Numbered from the stretch's first letter, positions 44,038 to 54,221 are shown. The stretch is 64,000 nucleotides of DNA from Delftia sp. PS-11 (GCF_029870285.1 NZ_JACSYA010000005.1:1-64000), one strand, 5' to 3'. Made by a program: numbers and translations. Notes: a model not told the origin generated them from the letters alone.

Positions 44038-45684
44038 ATGCGTATCAATGACCTGAAACTGGGAATTCGTCTGGGCGCAGCGTTTGGGCTGCTGCTCCTG
44101 ATTACCTGCATTATCTCCTTTTTGGGGATTGTCAATATCTTTGCATTACAAAAAAGCAATGAGCATATTGCCACGTTCGATCTCAAGCGCCAGGGCATCG
44201 TGCAGCAGTGGCAAACCGATATCTACATGAACTGGCTGCGTACGGAAGCCCTGCTCAAATCCAGCGATGCGCAGTACATCGCCAAGCTCAGAAAAGACAT
44301 GTCCTCCCTGGTCGAGGTCCAGAGCAAGCGAATGGAGGAGGTGCGCACCTATATGCACAAGGAGCAGGAAAAGCAGCTCTACGACAAGGCGATTGCTGCC
44401 CGCGACGCCTACCGCGCAAAGCGCTCCGAGCTGCTCAAGGTCAAGGAGGCCGGGCAGGATGTTTCGGGACAGGTCGATACGGTGCTGGCCAATGCCTTTG
44501 GCAACTATGCCGGCATCCTGCAGGAGTTGAGCAAGAACCTCGATAGCGACGTGAATGCCACGCTCAAAGACACCAGCAGCCAGGCGACGAGCAGCATCTG
44601 GTGGGTGGCAGGCAGCACGGTGCTGGTGATTGTGCTGGGCATTTTCCTGGCGTACAGAACCACCCGCTCCATTACCGTGCCGGTGCAGCAGGCCGTGGAT
44701 GCGACGGCGGCCATTGCTGCTGGCGATCTGACCACTGCGATTGCACAAGGCTACAGGGACGAATTGGGCACGCTGTTGACAGAACTGGCGGCCATGCGCG
44801 GCAAGCTGGCTGATATTGTCTCCAATGTCCGTCAAAGCGCGCAGAGCGTATCGACCGCCAGTGCCGAGATTTCACAGGGCAACAATGACCTGTCCGCCCG
44901 CACCGAGCGCCAGGCCAGCGCCCTGCAGCAGACTGCTGCATCCATGGAACAGCTGGGCTCCACCGTCCGGCAGAATTCGGACAGCGCCCAGGCGGCCAAC
45001 CGGCTGGCCACGGATGCGAACACGGTGGCTGCGCAAGGCGGCGAGGTCGTGGCCCAGGTGGTCGAGACCATGAAAGGGATCAACGACAGTTCGCGCCGGA
45101 TTGCCGACATCATCAGCGTGATCGACTCGATTGCCTTCCAGACCAATATCCTGGCGCTCAATGCCGCAGTGGAAGCGGCGCGCGCTGGCGAACAGGGCCG
45201 GGGCTTTGCGGTGGTTGCCTCCGAGGTGCGCAGCCTGGCTGGCCGCTCGGCCGATGCCGCCAAGGAAATCAAGCAGCTCATCTCCGCCAGCGTCACCCGC
45301 GTGGAGCAAGGCTCCGCGCTGGTCGACAAGGCCGGCCTGACGATGACCGAGGTGGTCCAGTCCATCCAGCGCGTGACGGATATTGTTCGCGAGATCAGCG
45401 CTGCCAGCGCCGAGCAAAGCGATGGCGTGGCCCAGGTGGGCGAGGCCGTGGTGCAGATGGATCAGGCCACGCAGCAAAACGCGGCCCTGGTCGAAGAGAT
45501 GGCGGCCGCTGCCAGCAGCATGAAGCGTCAGGCGCAGGAGCTGGTGGAGGCCGTGGCGGTCTTTAACCTGGGGCATGCAGGTTCCCTGCTGCCAGCGCCC
45601 GGCCAGGCGAGGCCCGGCCAAGCGTTGCCCGACCAGGCCATGCCCGCCCTGGGTCAGCGCCAGCGTGCCCTGGCTGCGGGCTAG
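44038..45684 (+). CDS. Methyl-accepting chemotaxis protein
   Basis: 548 residues. Membrane helices at about 10-33 and 186-207 enclose a four-helix-bundle periplasmic sensor; a HAMP domain (about 208-260) and the signalling hairpin follow, with the invariant tip [39 protein letters not shown]. Methylation-type Gln/Glu pairs flank it. The C-terminus is a Pro/Gln tail (repeated PGQA and LPDQA) without the NWETF-like pentapeptide that tethers CheR. Ligand unknown. Ribosome site AAGGAAA. Isolated from other chemotaxis genes. Confidence 0.94.
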   Translation: MRINDLKLGIRLGAAFGLLLLITCIISFLGIVNIFALQKSNEHIATFDLKRQGIVQQWQTDIYMNWLRTEALLKSSDAQYIAKLRKDMSSLVEVQSKRMEEVRTYMHKEQEKQLYDKAIAARDAYRAKRSELLKVKEAGQDVSGQVDTVLANAFGNYAGILQELSKNLDSDVNATLKDTSSQATSSIWWVAGSTVLVIVLGIFLAYRTTRSITVPVQQAVDATAAIAAGDLTTAIAQGYRDELGTLLTELAAMRGKLADIVSNVRQSAQSVSTASAEISQGNNDLSARTERQASALQQTAASMEQLGSTVRQNSDSAQAANRLATDANTVAAQGGEVVAQVVETMKGINDSSRRIADIISVIDSIAFQTNILALNAAVEAARAGEQGRGFAVVASEVRSLAGRSADAAKEIKQLISASVTRVEQGSALVDKAGLTMTEVVQSIQRVTDIVREISAASAEQSDGVAQVGEAVVQMDQATQQNAALVEEMAAAASSMKRQAQELVEAVAVFNLGHAGSLLPAPGQARPGQALPDQAMPALGQRQRALAAG

Positions 45685-45696
45685 CGCCCGGCGCAT

Positions 45697-45716
45697 GCCA
45701 CGCCCGCCGGCGTGGC
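45697..45716. terminator. Hairpin between convergent chemoreceptor and threonine ammonia-lyase genes
   Basis: GCCACGCC (45697-45704) pairs with GGCGTGGC (45709-45716) over CGCC, in the 33 bases between the two stops. No T-run. Confidence 0.5.
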
Positions 45717-45717
45717 T

Positions 45718-46917
45718 TCAGGCGTGGTCCACCTGCATGCCCTCGGCCTGCAGCGCGGCCATGACCTCGTCGATATGGGCCTTGTTGCGCGTCTGCAGCA
45801 CCAGCTCGATCTCCACGCTTTGCGCGGCCAGCAGGGTGAACGCGCGCTGGTGGTGCACTTCTTCGACGTTGGCGCCGGCAGCCGCCACGGTGGCCGTGAT
45901 GCGCGCCAGCACGCCAGGCACATCGCGCGCGCTGACCTTGATGCGTGCCAGCCGCCCTGAGCGCACCATGCCGCGCCCGATGATGGAGGCCAGCAGCAGC
46001 GGGTCGATGTTGCCGCCCGACAGGATCAGGCCCACCCTCTTGCCCGCGAAGCGCTGCGGATGGCGCAGCAGCGCGGCCAGGCCTGCCGCGCCCGCGCCCT
46101 CGACCAGGGTCTTTTCGATTTCCAGCAGCATCAGCACGGCCTGCTCGATGTCGCCTTCATCGACCAGAACCAGGTCGTCCACGAGACGGGCCACGACCTC
46201 CTGGGTGATGGCGCCGGGCTGGGTGACGGCAATGCCTTCGGCGATGGTCGATGTGCCCATGGGCAGTTCGGCCTTGCGCACGGCGTTGAACATCGATGCA
46301 AAGCGCTGGGTCTGCACGCCGATGATCTCGATGGCCGGGTTCAGCCCTTTGGCCGCCGTGGCCACTCCCGCGATCAGGCCGCCGCCGCCAATGGCCACGA
46401 CGATCTGTTCCAGGTCGGGCTGTTCGGCCAGCATCTCCAGTGCCAGCGTGCCCTGGCCGGCGGCGATCTGTTCGTCGTCATAGGGATGCACGAAGCACAG
46501 GCCCTGCTGCGCGGCCAGCGTGTAGGCATGCTGGCGCGCCTCGGCCAGGGAGTCGCCGTGCAGCACGACTTCGGCGCCGAAGCCGCGCGTGCGCTCCACC
46601 TTCACGCCGGGCGTGAAACGCGGCATGACGATGACCGCGCGCACGCCCAGGCGCTGCGCATGGTAGGCCACGCCCTGGGCATGGTTGCCTGCGCTCATGG
46701 CGACCACGCCGCGCGCGCGCTCCTCGGGCGAGAGCTGCACCAGCTTGTTGAAGGCGCCGCGTTCCTTGAACGATGCCGTGAACTGCAGGTTCTCGAACTT
46801 GAGGAAGACCTGTGCGCCCGTGATCTGGGACAGCGTGCGCGATTCGACGCAGGGCGTTTCCAGCACGGCGCCCTGCAGGCGGGCGGCGGCGTTGCGGATG
46901 TCTTGGAGGCTGAGCAT
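45718..46917 (-). CDS. ilvA: Threonine ammonia-lyase with C-terminal ACT domain
   Basis: 399 residues. The PLP lysine is Lys51 in SFKERGAFNKL; the phosphate-binding loop is IGGGGLIAG. Residues 325-399 form one ACT domain (KVSARDVPGVLARITATVAAAGANVEEVHHQRAF). It deaminates threonine to 2-oxobutyrate. The length and single ACT fit the short class that includes biosynthetic IlvA of many betaproteobacteria and the catabolic type; TdcB-like proteins lack the ACT part. Which role applies here is open. Confidence 0.9.
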   Translation of the reverse strand: MLSLQDIRNAAARLQGAVLETPCVESRTLSQITGAQVFLKFENLQFTASFKERGAFNKLVQLSPEERARGVVAMSAGNHAQGVAYHAQRLGVRAVIVMPRFTPGVKVERTRGFGAEVVLHGDSLAEARQHAYTLAAQQGLCFVHPYDDEQIAAGQGTLALEMLAEQPDLEQIVVAIGGGGLIAGVATAAKGLNPAIEIIGVQTQRFASMFNAVRKAELPMGTSTIAEGIAVTQPGAITQEVVARLVDDLVLVDEGDIEQAVLMLLEIEKTLVEGAGAAGLAALLRHPQRFAGKRVGLILSGGNIDPLLLASIIGRGMVRSGRLARIKVSARDVPGVLARITATVAAAGANVEEVHHQRAFTLLAAQSVEIELVLQTRNKAHIDEVMAALQAEGMQVDHA

Positions 46918-46944
46918 GGTGCATTGTGGCCCAGGCCGGCCGCT

Positions 46945-48633
46945 TCAGGCAGGCAGCGCGCGCTGCAGGATGGCTGCAATATCCAGGCCGCAGGGATCGA
47001 AGGCGCCTGCCACCAGGCCCCCGCTTTGCGCGTCCAGGCGCGTGGCGATGAAGCCGTCGGCCATGGCCGATGGCGCATGGCGGCGCAGCAGGCAGGCCTG
47101 TGCCAGCAGCACCAGGTCCTGCACCAGGCGGCGTGCCTGGGCTTCCAGCTGCTCGGGCGGGCCGGACAGGCGGCGCACCAGGGACCGGGCGTGCCGCTGC
47201 AGCACGGCTTCGCCCGCGCAGGCGTCGCTCAGGTCGCGCAGCAGCAGGTGGGCGCTCTCCGGGTCACGCGCAATGGCGCGCAGCACGTCCAGGCACATGA
47301 TGTTGCCCGAACCCTCCCAGATCGAGTTCACGGGCGCCTCACGGAACAGGCGCGCCATCAGGCCCGTGTCCACGTAGCCGTTGCCGCCCAGCACTTCCAT
47401 GGCCTCGCCGGTCAGTTCCACGCCGCGCTTGCATACCCAGAATTTAGCGGCCGGCGTCAGGATGCGCTTCCAGGCCCGTTCCAGAGGGTCTCCCTCATCG
47501 GTGCCGTGCTCGTAGGCCTGGGCCAGGCGCAGGGCCAGTTGCAGCGCGGCTTCGCTCTCCAGCGCTAGGTCGGCCAGCACGGTGCGCATCAGCGGCTGCC
47601 CGGCCAGCGTCCGGCCAAAGGCCATGCGCCGGCGCGCATAGGCCAGGGCCTGCACGGTGGCCGAGCGCAGGATGGCGGCGCTGCCCAGCACGCAGTTCAG
47701 GCGCGTGTAGGTGGCCATCTCGATGATGGTGGGAATGCCCCGGCCTTCCTCGCCCATGAGGATGCCCCAGGCATCCTCGAACTCCACTTCGCTGCTGGCG
47801 TTGCTGCGGTTGCCGACCTTGTCCTTGAGGCGCTGCACGCGCACGGCGTTGCGGCGGCCGTCGGGGCGCCAGCGCGGCACGTAAAAGCAGGCCTGGCCGC
47901 CCGCCTCGCCCGCGCGGGCCACCACCAGGTGGGCGTCGCACATGGGCGCCGAGAAGAACCACTTGTGGCCGCGCAGCAGGTATTCGCCGCCGCGCCCGCC
48001 TGCGGCCACGGGTCTGGCCATCGTGGTGTTGGCGCGCACGTCCGAGCCGCCCTGCTTCTCGGTCATGCCCATGCCCAGCCACATCGAGGCCTTGCCCGCC
48101 ACGGGCGCATCGCGCGGGTCGTAGGCATGGCTGTAGAGCTTGTCCTGGAGCAGCTGCCACAGCGCCGGCTCTTTTTGCAGCAGCGCGATGGCTGCCGTGG
48201 TCATGGTTGCGGGGCACAGCGTGCCCTGCTCGACCTGGCCGTGCAGGTAAAAGCCTGCCGCCCATGCGCTCCAGCGCCCCGGACGGCGGTCCTCGAAAGG
48301 CAGGGAGATCAGGCCCTGCTGGCGGTGCAGCTCCATGAGCGCATGCCAGGCCGGATGGAATTCCACGGAATCGATCCGGCGCCCACGTGCATCGAAGCGG
48401 TGCAGCGCGGGCGTGTGCCGGTTGGCCTGCTCGGCCAGCGCCCAGGTGGCCGGCTCGCCCAGTTGCTGGGCATAGCGCGACAGCCAGGGGACATGGTGCA
48501 TGGCGCCGTTGCGCTTCAGGGCCTCGGCCAGGGCCGGGTCAGCCTCCAGCAGATTGAAGCCGGCAAGTTCGTCGAACTGGTTCAGGACCTCGTGCGTGTC
48601 CCACATCTGCGTGCTGTCCATGCCTGTGCCCAT
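46945..48633 (-). CDS. Acyl-CoA dehydrogenase, AidB-like
   Basis: 562 residues, clearly longer than ordinary acyl-CoA dehydrogenases (about 380). The N-terminal extension has VLNQFDELAGFNLLEADPAL and FHPAWHALME, as in AidB. The core holds MGMTEKQGGSDVRANTTMA, where the FAD-contact strand lies, KWFFSAPMCDAHLVVARA, and a GNGYVDTGLMARLFREAPVNSIWEGSGNIMCLDVLRA C-terminal segment whose Glu position is the AidB/isovaleryl type. AidB is linked to alkylation damage; relatives oxidise branched acyl-CoAs. Starts at 48633 or 48621 are both possible. Confidence 0.85.
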   Translation of the reverse strand: MGTGMDSTQMWDTHEVLNQFDELAGFNLLEADPALAEALKRNGAMHHVPWLSRYAQQLGEPATWALAEQANRHTPALHRFDARGRRIDSVEFHPAWHALMELHRQQGLISLPFEDRRPGRWSAWAAGFYLHGQVEQGTLCPATMTTAAIALLQKEPALWQLLQDKLYSHAYDPRDAPVAGKASMWLGMGMTEKQGGSDVRANTTMARPVAAGGRGGEYLLRGHKWFFSAPMCDAHLVVARAGEAGGQACFYVPRWRPDGRRNAVRVQRLKDKVGNRSNASSEVEFEDAWGILMGEEGRGIPTIIEMATYTRLNCVLGSAAILRSATVQALAYARRRMAFGRTLAGQPLMRTVLADLALESEAALQLALRLAQAYEHGTDEGDPLERAWKRILTPAAKFWVCKRGVELTGEAMEVLGGNGYVDTGLMARLFREAPVNSIWEGSGNIMCLDVLRAIARDPESAHLLLRDLSDACAGEAVLQRHARSLVRRLSGPPEQLEAQARRLVQDLVLLAQACLLRRHAPSAMADGFIATRLDAQSGGLVAGAFDPCGLDIAAILQRALPA

Positions 48634-48731
48634 CGTCGGTTGGTTGCGTTGCACCAGTCTAGGAAAAATGCCGGGTAGAGGCGCTCGGGTTTTGCCCCCG
48701 GTCCTGCGGCCCCTGCGCGCCGTGCCCTGCG

Positions 48732-49910
48732 TCAGGCCTGGGGAAACCGCAGTGTGAAGCAGGTGCCGCCGCGCTCGGAGTCGTCTGCCTCCACGGTGCC
48801 CCCCTGGGACACGGTCAGTGCCTTGACGATGGACAGGCCCAGTCCCGAGCCTTCGCGCCGGCGCTTGCCCGGGGCCTGGGCAAAGCGCTGGAAGGGGTGG
48901 GCGCGCAACTCGCTGGGCAGGCCCGGGCCTGCGTCGCTGATGCGCAGCACCACGGTGGCCTGCCCCTGCGCATCGGTCTCCAGCGTCAGCCGCACGCCCA
49001 GCCAATGGCCGCTGGCAGCATGGCGCATGGCATTGCTGATCAGGTTGGAGAGGATCTGGCGCATGCGGTCGGTGTCGGCGCGGATGTCGGCCAGCCCGAC
49101 CTCGGTGGGCGCGGGCAGGCTCAGTTCCAGATGCATGCCGTGCTGGTGCAGCTGAGGCTGCAGCTGGTCCAGCGTATCGGCCACCAGTTCGGCCAGATCC
49201 AGGCGCTGCTTGCGCAGCGACAGCTGGCCCGCGTCGGCCATGGACAGGGTATGCAGGTCCCCGACCAGGCGGCCCAGGTGCTCGACCTGGGACAGCAGCG
49301 CGTGCAGCTCGGTGTCGTCGGCCGCGATCACGCCGTCGCAGATGGCGTGCAGGCGCGCCTGCAGCACGGTCAGCGGCGTGCGCAGTTCATGCGAGATCGA
49401 TGCCGCCGTGGCGCGACGCTCTGCCTCCAGCGTCTCCAGCGCATCGATCATGCGGTTGAAGGCGTCGACCATTTCGGCCATTTCGCCATGGGCTTTGCCG
49501 GGCACGGCGCGGGCGCTGAAGTCACCCTGCTCCACGCGCTTGGCCACCTCGACCATGGAGGCCAGCGGCCGGGTCACCAGGCGCGATACCCAAAAGCCCA
49601 CGGCCAGCCCGAAGGGCAGGCAGACCAGCAGGCCGATGAGCAGCGACCATTTCTCGCCGAACAGCAGGTCGCCGCTCCAGTACTTGCCATAGATCTCCAT
49701 GGCGCGGGGGCTGTCGTCCAGGGCGTTGGCATGCAGCTCGTCCAGCTCGGTCTGCACGGCAGGCGGCAGGCTGTTGTAGAAGTCGCGGTACTGGATCTCG
49801 GAAAACACCAGCACGCCCACGGCCAGCAGGGCGATGGTGCTGAGCACGGTGGCCGTGATCCACAGGCCAAAGCGCACCCAGATGCGGTTGATGTTCAGTC
49901 CCAGGGCCAT
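48732..49910 (-). CDS. Sensor histidine kinase, BaeS-like
   Basis: 392 residues. Two membrane helices (about 14-37 and 88-109) frame a short periplasmic sensor of only 50 residues. HAMP follows, then the phospho-acceptor His174 in SISHELRTPL, the N-box ILSNLISNAMRHA and G-boxes DAGPGLP and GSGLGLSIV. It pairs with the regulator gene, which overlaps it by 16 bases. Divergent from the efflux operon, whose expression it probably controls. The signal is unknown; envelope stress is usual for BaeS relatives. Confidence 0.9.
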   Translation of the reverse strand: MALGLNINRIWVRFGLWITATVLSTIALLAVGVLVFSEIQYRDFYNSLPPAVQTELDELHANALDDSPRAMEIYGKYWSGDLLFGEKWSLLIGLLVCLPFGLAVGFWVSRLVTRPLASMVEVAKRVEQGDFSARAVPGKAHGEMAEMVDAFNRMIDALETLEAERRATAASISHELRTPLTVLQARLHAICDGVIAADDTELHALLSQVEHLGRLVGDLHTLSMADAGQLSLRKQRLDLAELVADTLDQLQPQLHQHGMHLELSLPAPTEVGLADIRADTDRMRQILSNLISNAMRHAASGHWLGVRLTLETDAQGQATVVLRISDAGPGLPSELRAHPFQRFAQAPGKRRREGSGLGLSIVKALTVSQGGTVEADDSERGGTCFTLRFPQA

Positions 49911-50617
49911 AGCCGGTAGCCGATGCCGCGCACTGTCTCGATCAGGCCTTCCTGGCCCGCCAGCTGCAGCTTGCGGCGCAGCTTGGACAGGTGGGAGTCG
50001 ATGACCCGCTCCAGCGCGTCGCTTTCGGGCAGGCAGTGCTCGATCAGGTGCGAGCGCGAGAAGCAGCGCCGGGGCTGGGCGGCCAGGCAGGCCAGCAGGC
50101 GGAACTCGGTCAGCGTCAGCGGCAGGGGCTGGGCGCGTCCCGCCTCGTCGTAGACCACGGCGCTGTGCGCCTCGGCATCGATCTCGATGGGGCCCACGCG
50201 GATCGGCGCGGGCGCGGGGCTCTTGCGCGCCTGCGTGCGGCGCAGCACGGCGCGCACGCGCGCCACGACCTCTGGTGGGTTGAACGGCTTGACCACATAG
50301 TCGTCGGCGCCCAGGCGCAGAGCCAGCAGCTTGTCCACATCGTCTGCCAGCGCCGTGACCATGATCACCGGCGTCTGGCCTTCGTCGCGGATGGCGCGCA
50401 GCACATCGATGCCGTCCATGCCCGGCAGGTGGATGTCCAGCAGCACCAGGTCGGGGCGCAGCTGGCGAAACAGCTGCAGCGCCTCCTGTCCATCCTGGGC
50501 CATGCGCGAGCGCAGTCCGTCGCGCTCCAGGTAGGCGGTAAGCACGCTGGCAATGCCGGGCTCGTCTTCGACGACGAGTACGAGAGGGGTGGTCGCAGGC
50601 TGAACGGAAGGATTCAT
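49895..50617 (-). CDS. OmpR-family response regulator, BaeR-like
   Basis: 240 residues. The receiver domain has the acidic pair VVEDEP and phospho-acceptor Asp61 in LLDIHLPGMDG, Thr in MVTALAD and Lys in YVVKPFNPPE. The C-terminal winged helix starts about 135 (LTLTEFRLLACLAAQPRRCFSRSHLIEHCL, ERVIDSHLSKLRRKL). First gene of the two-component operon and divergent from the exporter operon across a 268-base gap, the typical layout for direct control. Confidence 0.93.
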   Translation of the reverse strand: MNPSVQPATTPLVLVVEDEPGIASVLTAYLERDGLRSRMAQDGQEALQLFRQLRPDLVLLDIHLPGMDGIDVLRAIRDEGQTPVIMVTALADDVDKLLALRLGADDYVVKPFNPPEVVARVRAVLRRTQARKSPAPAPIRVGPIEIDAEAHSAVVYDEAGRAQPLPLTLTEFRLLACLAAQPRRCFSRSHLIEHCLPESDALERVIDSHLSKLRRKLQLAGQEGLIETVRGIGYRLWPWD

Positions 50618-50885
50618 GGCATGAAAAGCCGGTGGCAGCCGGTCCGGCTCCCCGGCCGGCGAGCGTTCCGGGCCGCACCGTGCGGCATCAACACTGCATT
50701 ATGGAGCGCAGGGCAGGCCGAGCCGGGGACGGGCATATTTCTCCATGTTCCCTCCATAAAGCCTGCAATGTCGCGCAAGCTTGGCTGTGTCCAATGGACA
50801 GCCTGGGAATAGTCCCTGTGGCTATGCAGGCCCCGGTTTCCCCTTCGCCCTCTGTCTTTCCTCCCTGACTGCTCTGTCTGCTCCC

Positions 50886-52307
50886 GTGAACATTTCCGCC
50901 GCCGCGAAGCACCGTCTCTCCTGCCTGAGCCTGGGCGCCCTTGTGGCGCTGGCCGGCTGCTCCGCGCCGCCGCCGGCGCAGATCGATGGCTCGGTGCCGC
51001 AGACCTGGACACAGCCTGTGCCGGCCGCGCCAGGCGCAGCGGCTGCCGACCTGCGGGGCTGGTGGAAGGCCTGGGGCGATGCCGCGCTCGATGCCCTGAT
51101 TGATGAAGCGCTGGCCGCCAACCTCGATCTGGCGCAGGCCACGTCGCGGCTGCGCCAGCAGCGCCTGCTGGCCGGCACGGTGGATGCGGCTTACCGGCCC
51201 GTGGTGACGGCGGGCATGCGCACGCTGCAGGACATCGCGGCCATCGATTCGTATTTCCACGCCAGCATTGACGTGACCTGGGACCTGGGCCTGTTCGGCG
51301 CCCGCGAGGCCGGGCTGCGCAGCGCAGCCGCCAGCGTGCTGGATGCCGAGGGTCAGTTGCAGGCCGCCCGTGTGTCACTGGTGGCCGATGTGGCCCACCG
51401 CTATCTCGATATCCGCATGGCCCAGCGCCAGCGTGTGCTGCTGGACGAGCAGGCCCGCCTGGATGCGCGCGCGCTGCAACTGGCCGAAGTGCGGCGCACG
51501 CAGCGCCTGGGCAGCCAGGAGGCCGTGCAGCAACTGCAGCTGCAGTCCGCCCAGCGCGCAGCCCAGCATGCTGCGCTGCGCGAGGCCCAGGCCCGCGCTG
51601 CCCACGGGCTGGCAGCCCTGCTGGGGCGCACGCGCCCCGAGCCGCAGTGGCTGCAGGCCGATGCCCAGGCTGCGCTGCCCGGCACCGATGCCCTGGCCGT
51701 GGCGGCTCTGCCTGCCGACCTGCTGCGCACGCGGCCCGACATCCAGATCGCCCAGGCGGGCGTGGAGCGCGCAGCGGCCGAGCTGGGCATGGCCCGCTCG
51801 GCGCTGTACCCGCGTCTCGTGATCGGGGGCTCGTTGCTGTACTCCTACAACATCACGCAGAACTCCCGCACGACGCAGGACAACATGCCCACCCTGGGCC
51901 CGCAGATCGATATCCCTCTGTTCGACTGGAGCCGGCGCCGCTCACAGGCCGATGCCAGCGGGCTGGCATTGCAGGCTGCGGTGCAGGCCTATCGGCAAAG
52001 CGTGCTGGACGGCGTGGCTGAGGCAGAGTCGGCCCTGGCAGCCCTGGCGGCCCAGCGCGAGCGCATGACGGCGCTGCAGGCGTCTGAGCAGCTGCTGGAG
52101 CAGCGCGCTCAGGCCCAGGCCCGGCGCCTGCAGCTGGGCCTGGACAGCGAGTTCGCCGGCCTGGCCGGCCGCCGCGCGGTGCTGCAGGCGCGCAGCGAGC
52201 AGACCACGGCCCAGGCGGCCCAGGCGCTGGCCTATGTGGCGCTGTACAAGGCCCTGGGCGGTGCGCCGCTGGCCGATGCGGGTGAAGGCCAGGGGGCCAC
52301 GCCATGA
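50886..52307 (+). CDS. Outer-membrane efflux lipoprotein, NodT/OprM type
   Basis: 473 residues from GTG at 50886. A lipoprotein signal ends in LVALAGC with lipid Cys25. The TolC/OEP repeat follows: WWKAWGDAALDALIDEALAANLDLAQA, WDLGLFGAREAGLRSA, LRTRPDIQIAQAGVERAAAELGMARSALYPRLVIGGSL, and the second copy of the helical pair. It forms the trimeric outer-membrane tunnel for the exporter encoded by the next three genes. The GTG is chosen because it directly precedes the signal peptide; no good ribosome site is visible, so an upstream start is possible. Its stop overlaps the permease start (ATGA). Confidence 0.88.
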   Translation: MNISAAAKHRLSCLSLGALVALAGCSAPPPAQIDGSVPQTWTQPVPAAPGAAAADLRGWWKAWGDAALDALIDEALAANLDLAQATSRLRQQRLLAGTVDAAYRPVVTAGMRTLQDIAAIDSYFHASIDVTWDLGLFGAREAGLRSAAASVLDAEGQLQAARVSLVADVAHRYLDIRMAQRQRVLLDEQARLDARALQLAEVRRTQRLGSQEAVQQLQLQSAQRAAQHAALREAQARAAHGLAALLGRTRPEPQWLQADAQAALPGTDALAVAALPADLLRTRPDIQIAQAGVERAAAELGMARSALYPRLVIGGSLLYSYNITQNSRTTQDNMPTLGPQIDIPLFDWSRRRSQADASGLALQAAVQAYRQSVLDGVAEAESALAALAAQRERMTALQASEQLLEQRAQAQARRLQLGLDSEFAGLAGRRAVLQARSEQTTAQAAQALAYVALYKALGGAPLADAGEGQGATP

Positions 52308-53458
52308 TCGCCCTGGCGCGCAAGACACTGGTGCATGAGTGGCGCCGCTTCATCCCCTCGGTGTTTGCCGTGGGGTTTTCGGGCGTGCTGCTGGCCATGC
52401 AGGCCGCGCTGGTGCTGGGCATCTTCGGCTCGGCTGCGCTGTATGTGACGGCTTCGAGCGGCGATCTGTGGATCGGCTACCCGGGCACGCAGAGCGTGAA
52501 TTTCGGCCGCACCATCGGCCGCGATGTGGAGATGAGGCTGCGCATGGATGCCGACATTGCGGCCGTGGAGCCCTATGTCTGGGTCGATGGCGACTGGCGC
52601 GCAGGGCGTGGCACGGGCGAGCCAGCCGAGGAGGGCGGAGGGGTTTCCATCTATCTGTCGGGCATCGCCACCGAGGCGTCGTCCATGCTGTTTGCGCGGC
52701 TGCTGCAGCCGTGGCATCGTGAGCGCCTGCGCGAGCCTGGCGCCGTCATCGTGGACCGTGCCGATCTGCAGCAACTGGGCGTGCAGGAAGGTGGCGTGGC
52801 CTGGATCAACAATCACCGCGTGCAGGTGGTGGCGGCTGTCGATGGACTGCGCGGGCTGGGCGGTGTCAATGTGCTTGCATCGCTGGCCACGGCGCGCGAG
52901 ATCGGGGGCGCTGATTTTGCGCAGGGCAGCACGTATTTTGTGGCGCGCGTGCGCGAGGGGGCCGTGCTCCCGGCCGTTCAGGCCCGGCTGAATGCACCCA
53001 CTTCCAGCTTCGGCCCCCATGAGGCCTGGACGGCAGCTGAATTCGCGCGTCGCTCCCAGCGCTACTGGATGTTTGATACCGGTGCGGGCGCGGGCGTGCT
53101 GTTCATGGCCATCATCGTCTGCCTGGTGGGCTCGGTGGTCACCAGCCAGTCGCTCAAGGCCGTGGTGGCGGCTTCCTCGCGCGAGTACGCCGTGCTCAAT
53201 GCGCTGGGCGTCAGCCGCGCCGCGCTGGGCCGCGTGGTCGTGGAGCAGGCCTGCTGGATCGGTGGGCTGGGCTTTGTGCTTGCTGCGCTGGCCAGCGCCG
53301 TGCTGCTGAGCCTGGCCATGGCCTACCGTGTGCCCGTAGCCCTGAACGCATCGGCCGTGCTGGCCTGCGGCGTGCTGGTGGCCGTGCTGTCCCTGCTGTC
53401 GGGACTGGGCGCCATGCGCAGTCTGCTGCGCGCCGATCCGGCCACCTTGCTGCGCTGA
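52304..53458 (+). CDS. ABC exporter permease, DevC/FtsX-like
   Basis: 384 residues. One N-terminal helix (about 18-44), a large periplasmic domain, then three helices (about 265-380) with the FtsX motif REYAVLNALGVSRAALGRVVVEQ. This is the MacB/FtsX/DevC half-permease plan, which moves substrates from the periplasm through an outer-membrane tunnel instead of carrying them across the inner membrane. WIGYPGTQSVNFGRTI is a string shared by DevC-like proteins. Overlaps the NodT gene by four bases; the ATPase gene follows after 16 bases. Confidence 0.87.
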   Translation: MIALARKTLVHEWRRFIPSVFAVGFSGVLLAMQAALVLGIFGSAALYVTASSGDLWIGYPGTQSVNFGRTIGRDVEMRLRMDADIAAVEPYVWVDGDWRAGRGTGEPAEEGGGVSIYLSGIATEASSMLFARLLQPWHRERLREPGAVIVDRADLQQLGVQEGGVAWINNHRVQVVAAVDGLRGLGGVNVLASLATAREIGGADFAQGSTYFVARVREGAVLPAVQARLNAPTSSFGPHEAWTAAEFARRSQRYWMFDTGAGAGVLFMAIIVCLVGSVVTSQSLKAVVAASSREYAVLNALGVSRAALGRVVVEQACWIGGLGFVLAALASAVLLSLAMAYRVPVALNASAVLACGVLVAVLSLLSGLGAMRSLLRADPATLLR

Positions 53459-53474
53459 GGAGGGGCAACACACC

Positions 53475-54221
53475 ATGAACACCATGCAAACCACACCTGC
53501 CGCCCGTCCCGCGCCCAGCCTGGAGGCGGTGCGGCTGAGCAAATCCTTTCTGTCGGGCGTGGTGCGCGTGCAGGTGCTGCAGGGCCTGTCGGTGGCGCTG
53601 TACCCCGGCGAGCTGAGCCTGATTTCCGGGCCTTCGGGCTGCGGCAAGAGCACGCTGCTGTCTCTGATGTCGGGCCTGCAGGCGCCCGACAGCGGCCAGG
53701 CCCTGGCGCTGGGCGAGGACCTGGGCCGGATGGGCGCGCGTGCGCTGGAGAAATTCCGCCTGCGGCACACGGGCTTTGTGTTCCAGGGCTTCAACCTGTT
53801 TCCCGCGCTGACGTCGCTGGAACAGGTGCAACTGCCGCTGGGCTACATGGGCCTGCGCAGTGCCGAGGCGCTGCGCCGCGCCCAGCAGGCGCTGGACGAG
53901 GTGGGCCTGTCGCACCGCAGCCATATGCGCCCGGCCGAGCTGTCGGGCGGCGAGAAGCAGCGCGTGGCGATTGCGCGCGCCATGGCCAAGGCGCCCCAAC
54001 TGCTGTTTGCCGACGAGCCCACGAGTGCGCTGGATGCCGAAAGCGGCCAGCGCGTCATCGACATCCTGCACCGCGCGGCGCGCAGCCATGGCACGACGGT
54101 GCTGTGCGTGAGCCACGATCCGCGCCTGGTGCGCCATGCCGACCGCGTGCTCGGCATGGAGGATGGCGCCATCCGCAGCGACTGGCGCCAGTCCTCTGCT
54201 TTCAAGGAACACGACGAATGA
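53475..54221 (+). CDS. ABC exporter ATPase, DevA/LolD/MacB type
   Basis: 248 residues. Walker A GPSGCGKST is at 52-60; the Q-loop is FVFQGFNLFPALTSLEQV; the signature LSGGEKQRVAIARAMAKAPQ and Walker B LLFADEPTSALD are complete, with the switch His in VSHDPRLV. It energises the DevC-like permease. Its stop overlaps the adaptor gene start by four bases (ATGA). Confidence 0.93.
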   Translation: MNTMQTTPAARPAPSLEAVRLSKSFLSGVVRVQVLQGLSVALYPGELSLISGPSGCGKSTLLSLMSGLQAPDSGQALALGEDLGRMGARALEKFRLRHTGFVFQGFNLFPALTSLEQVQLPLGYMGLRSAEALRRAQQALDEVGLSHRSHMRPAELSGGEKQRVAIARAMAKAPQLLFADEPTSALDAESGQRVIDILHRAARSHGTTVLCVSHDPRLVRHADRVLGMEDGAIRSDWRQSSAFKEHDE

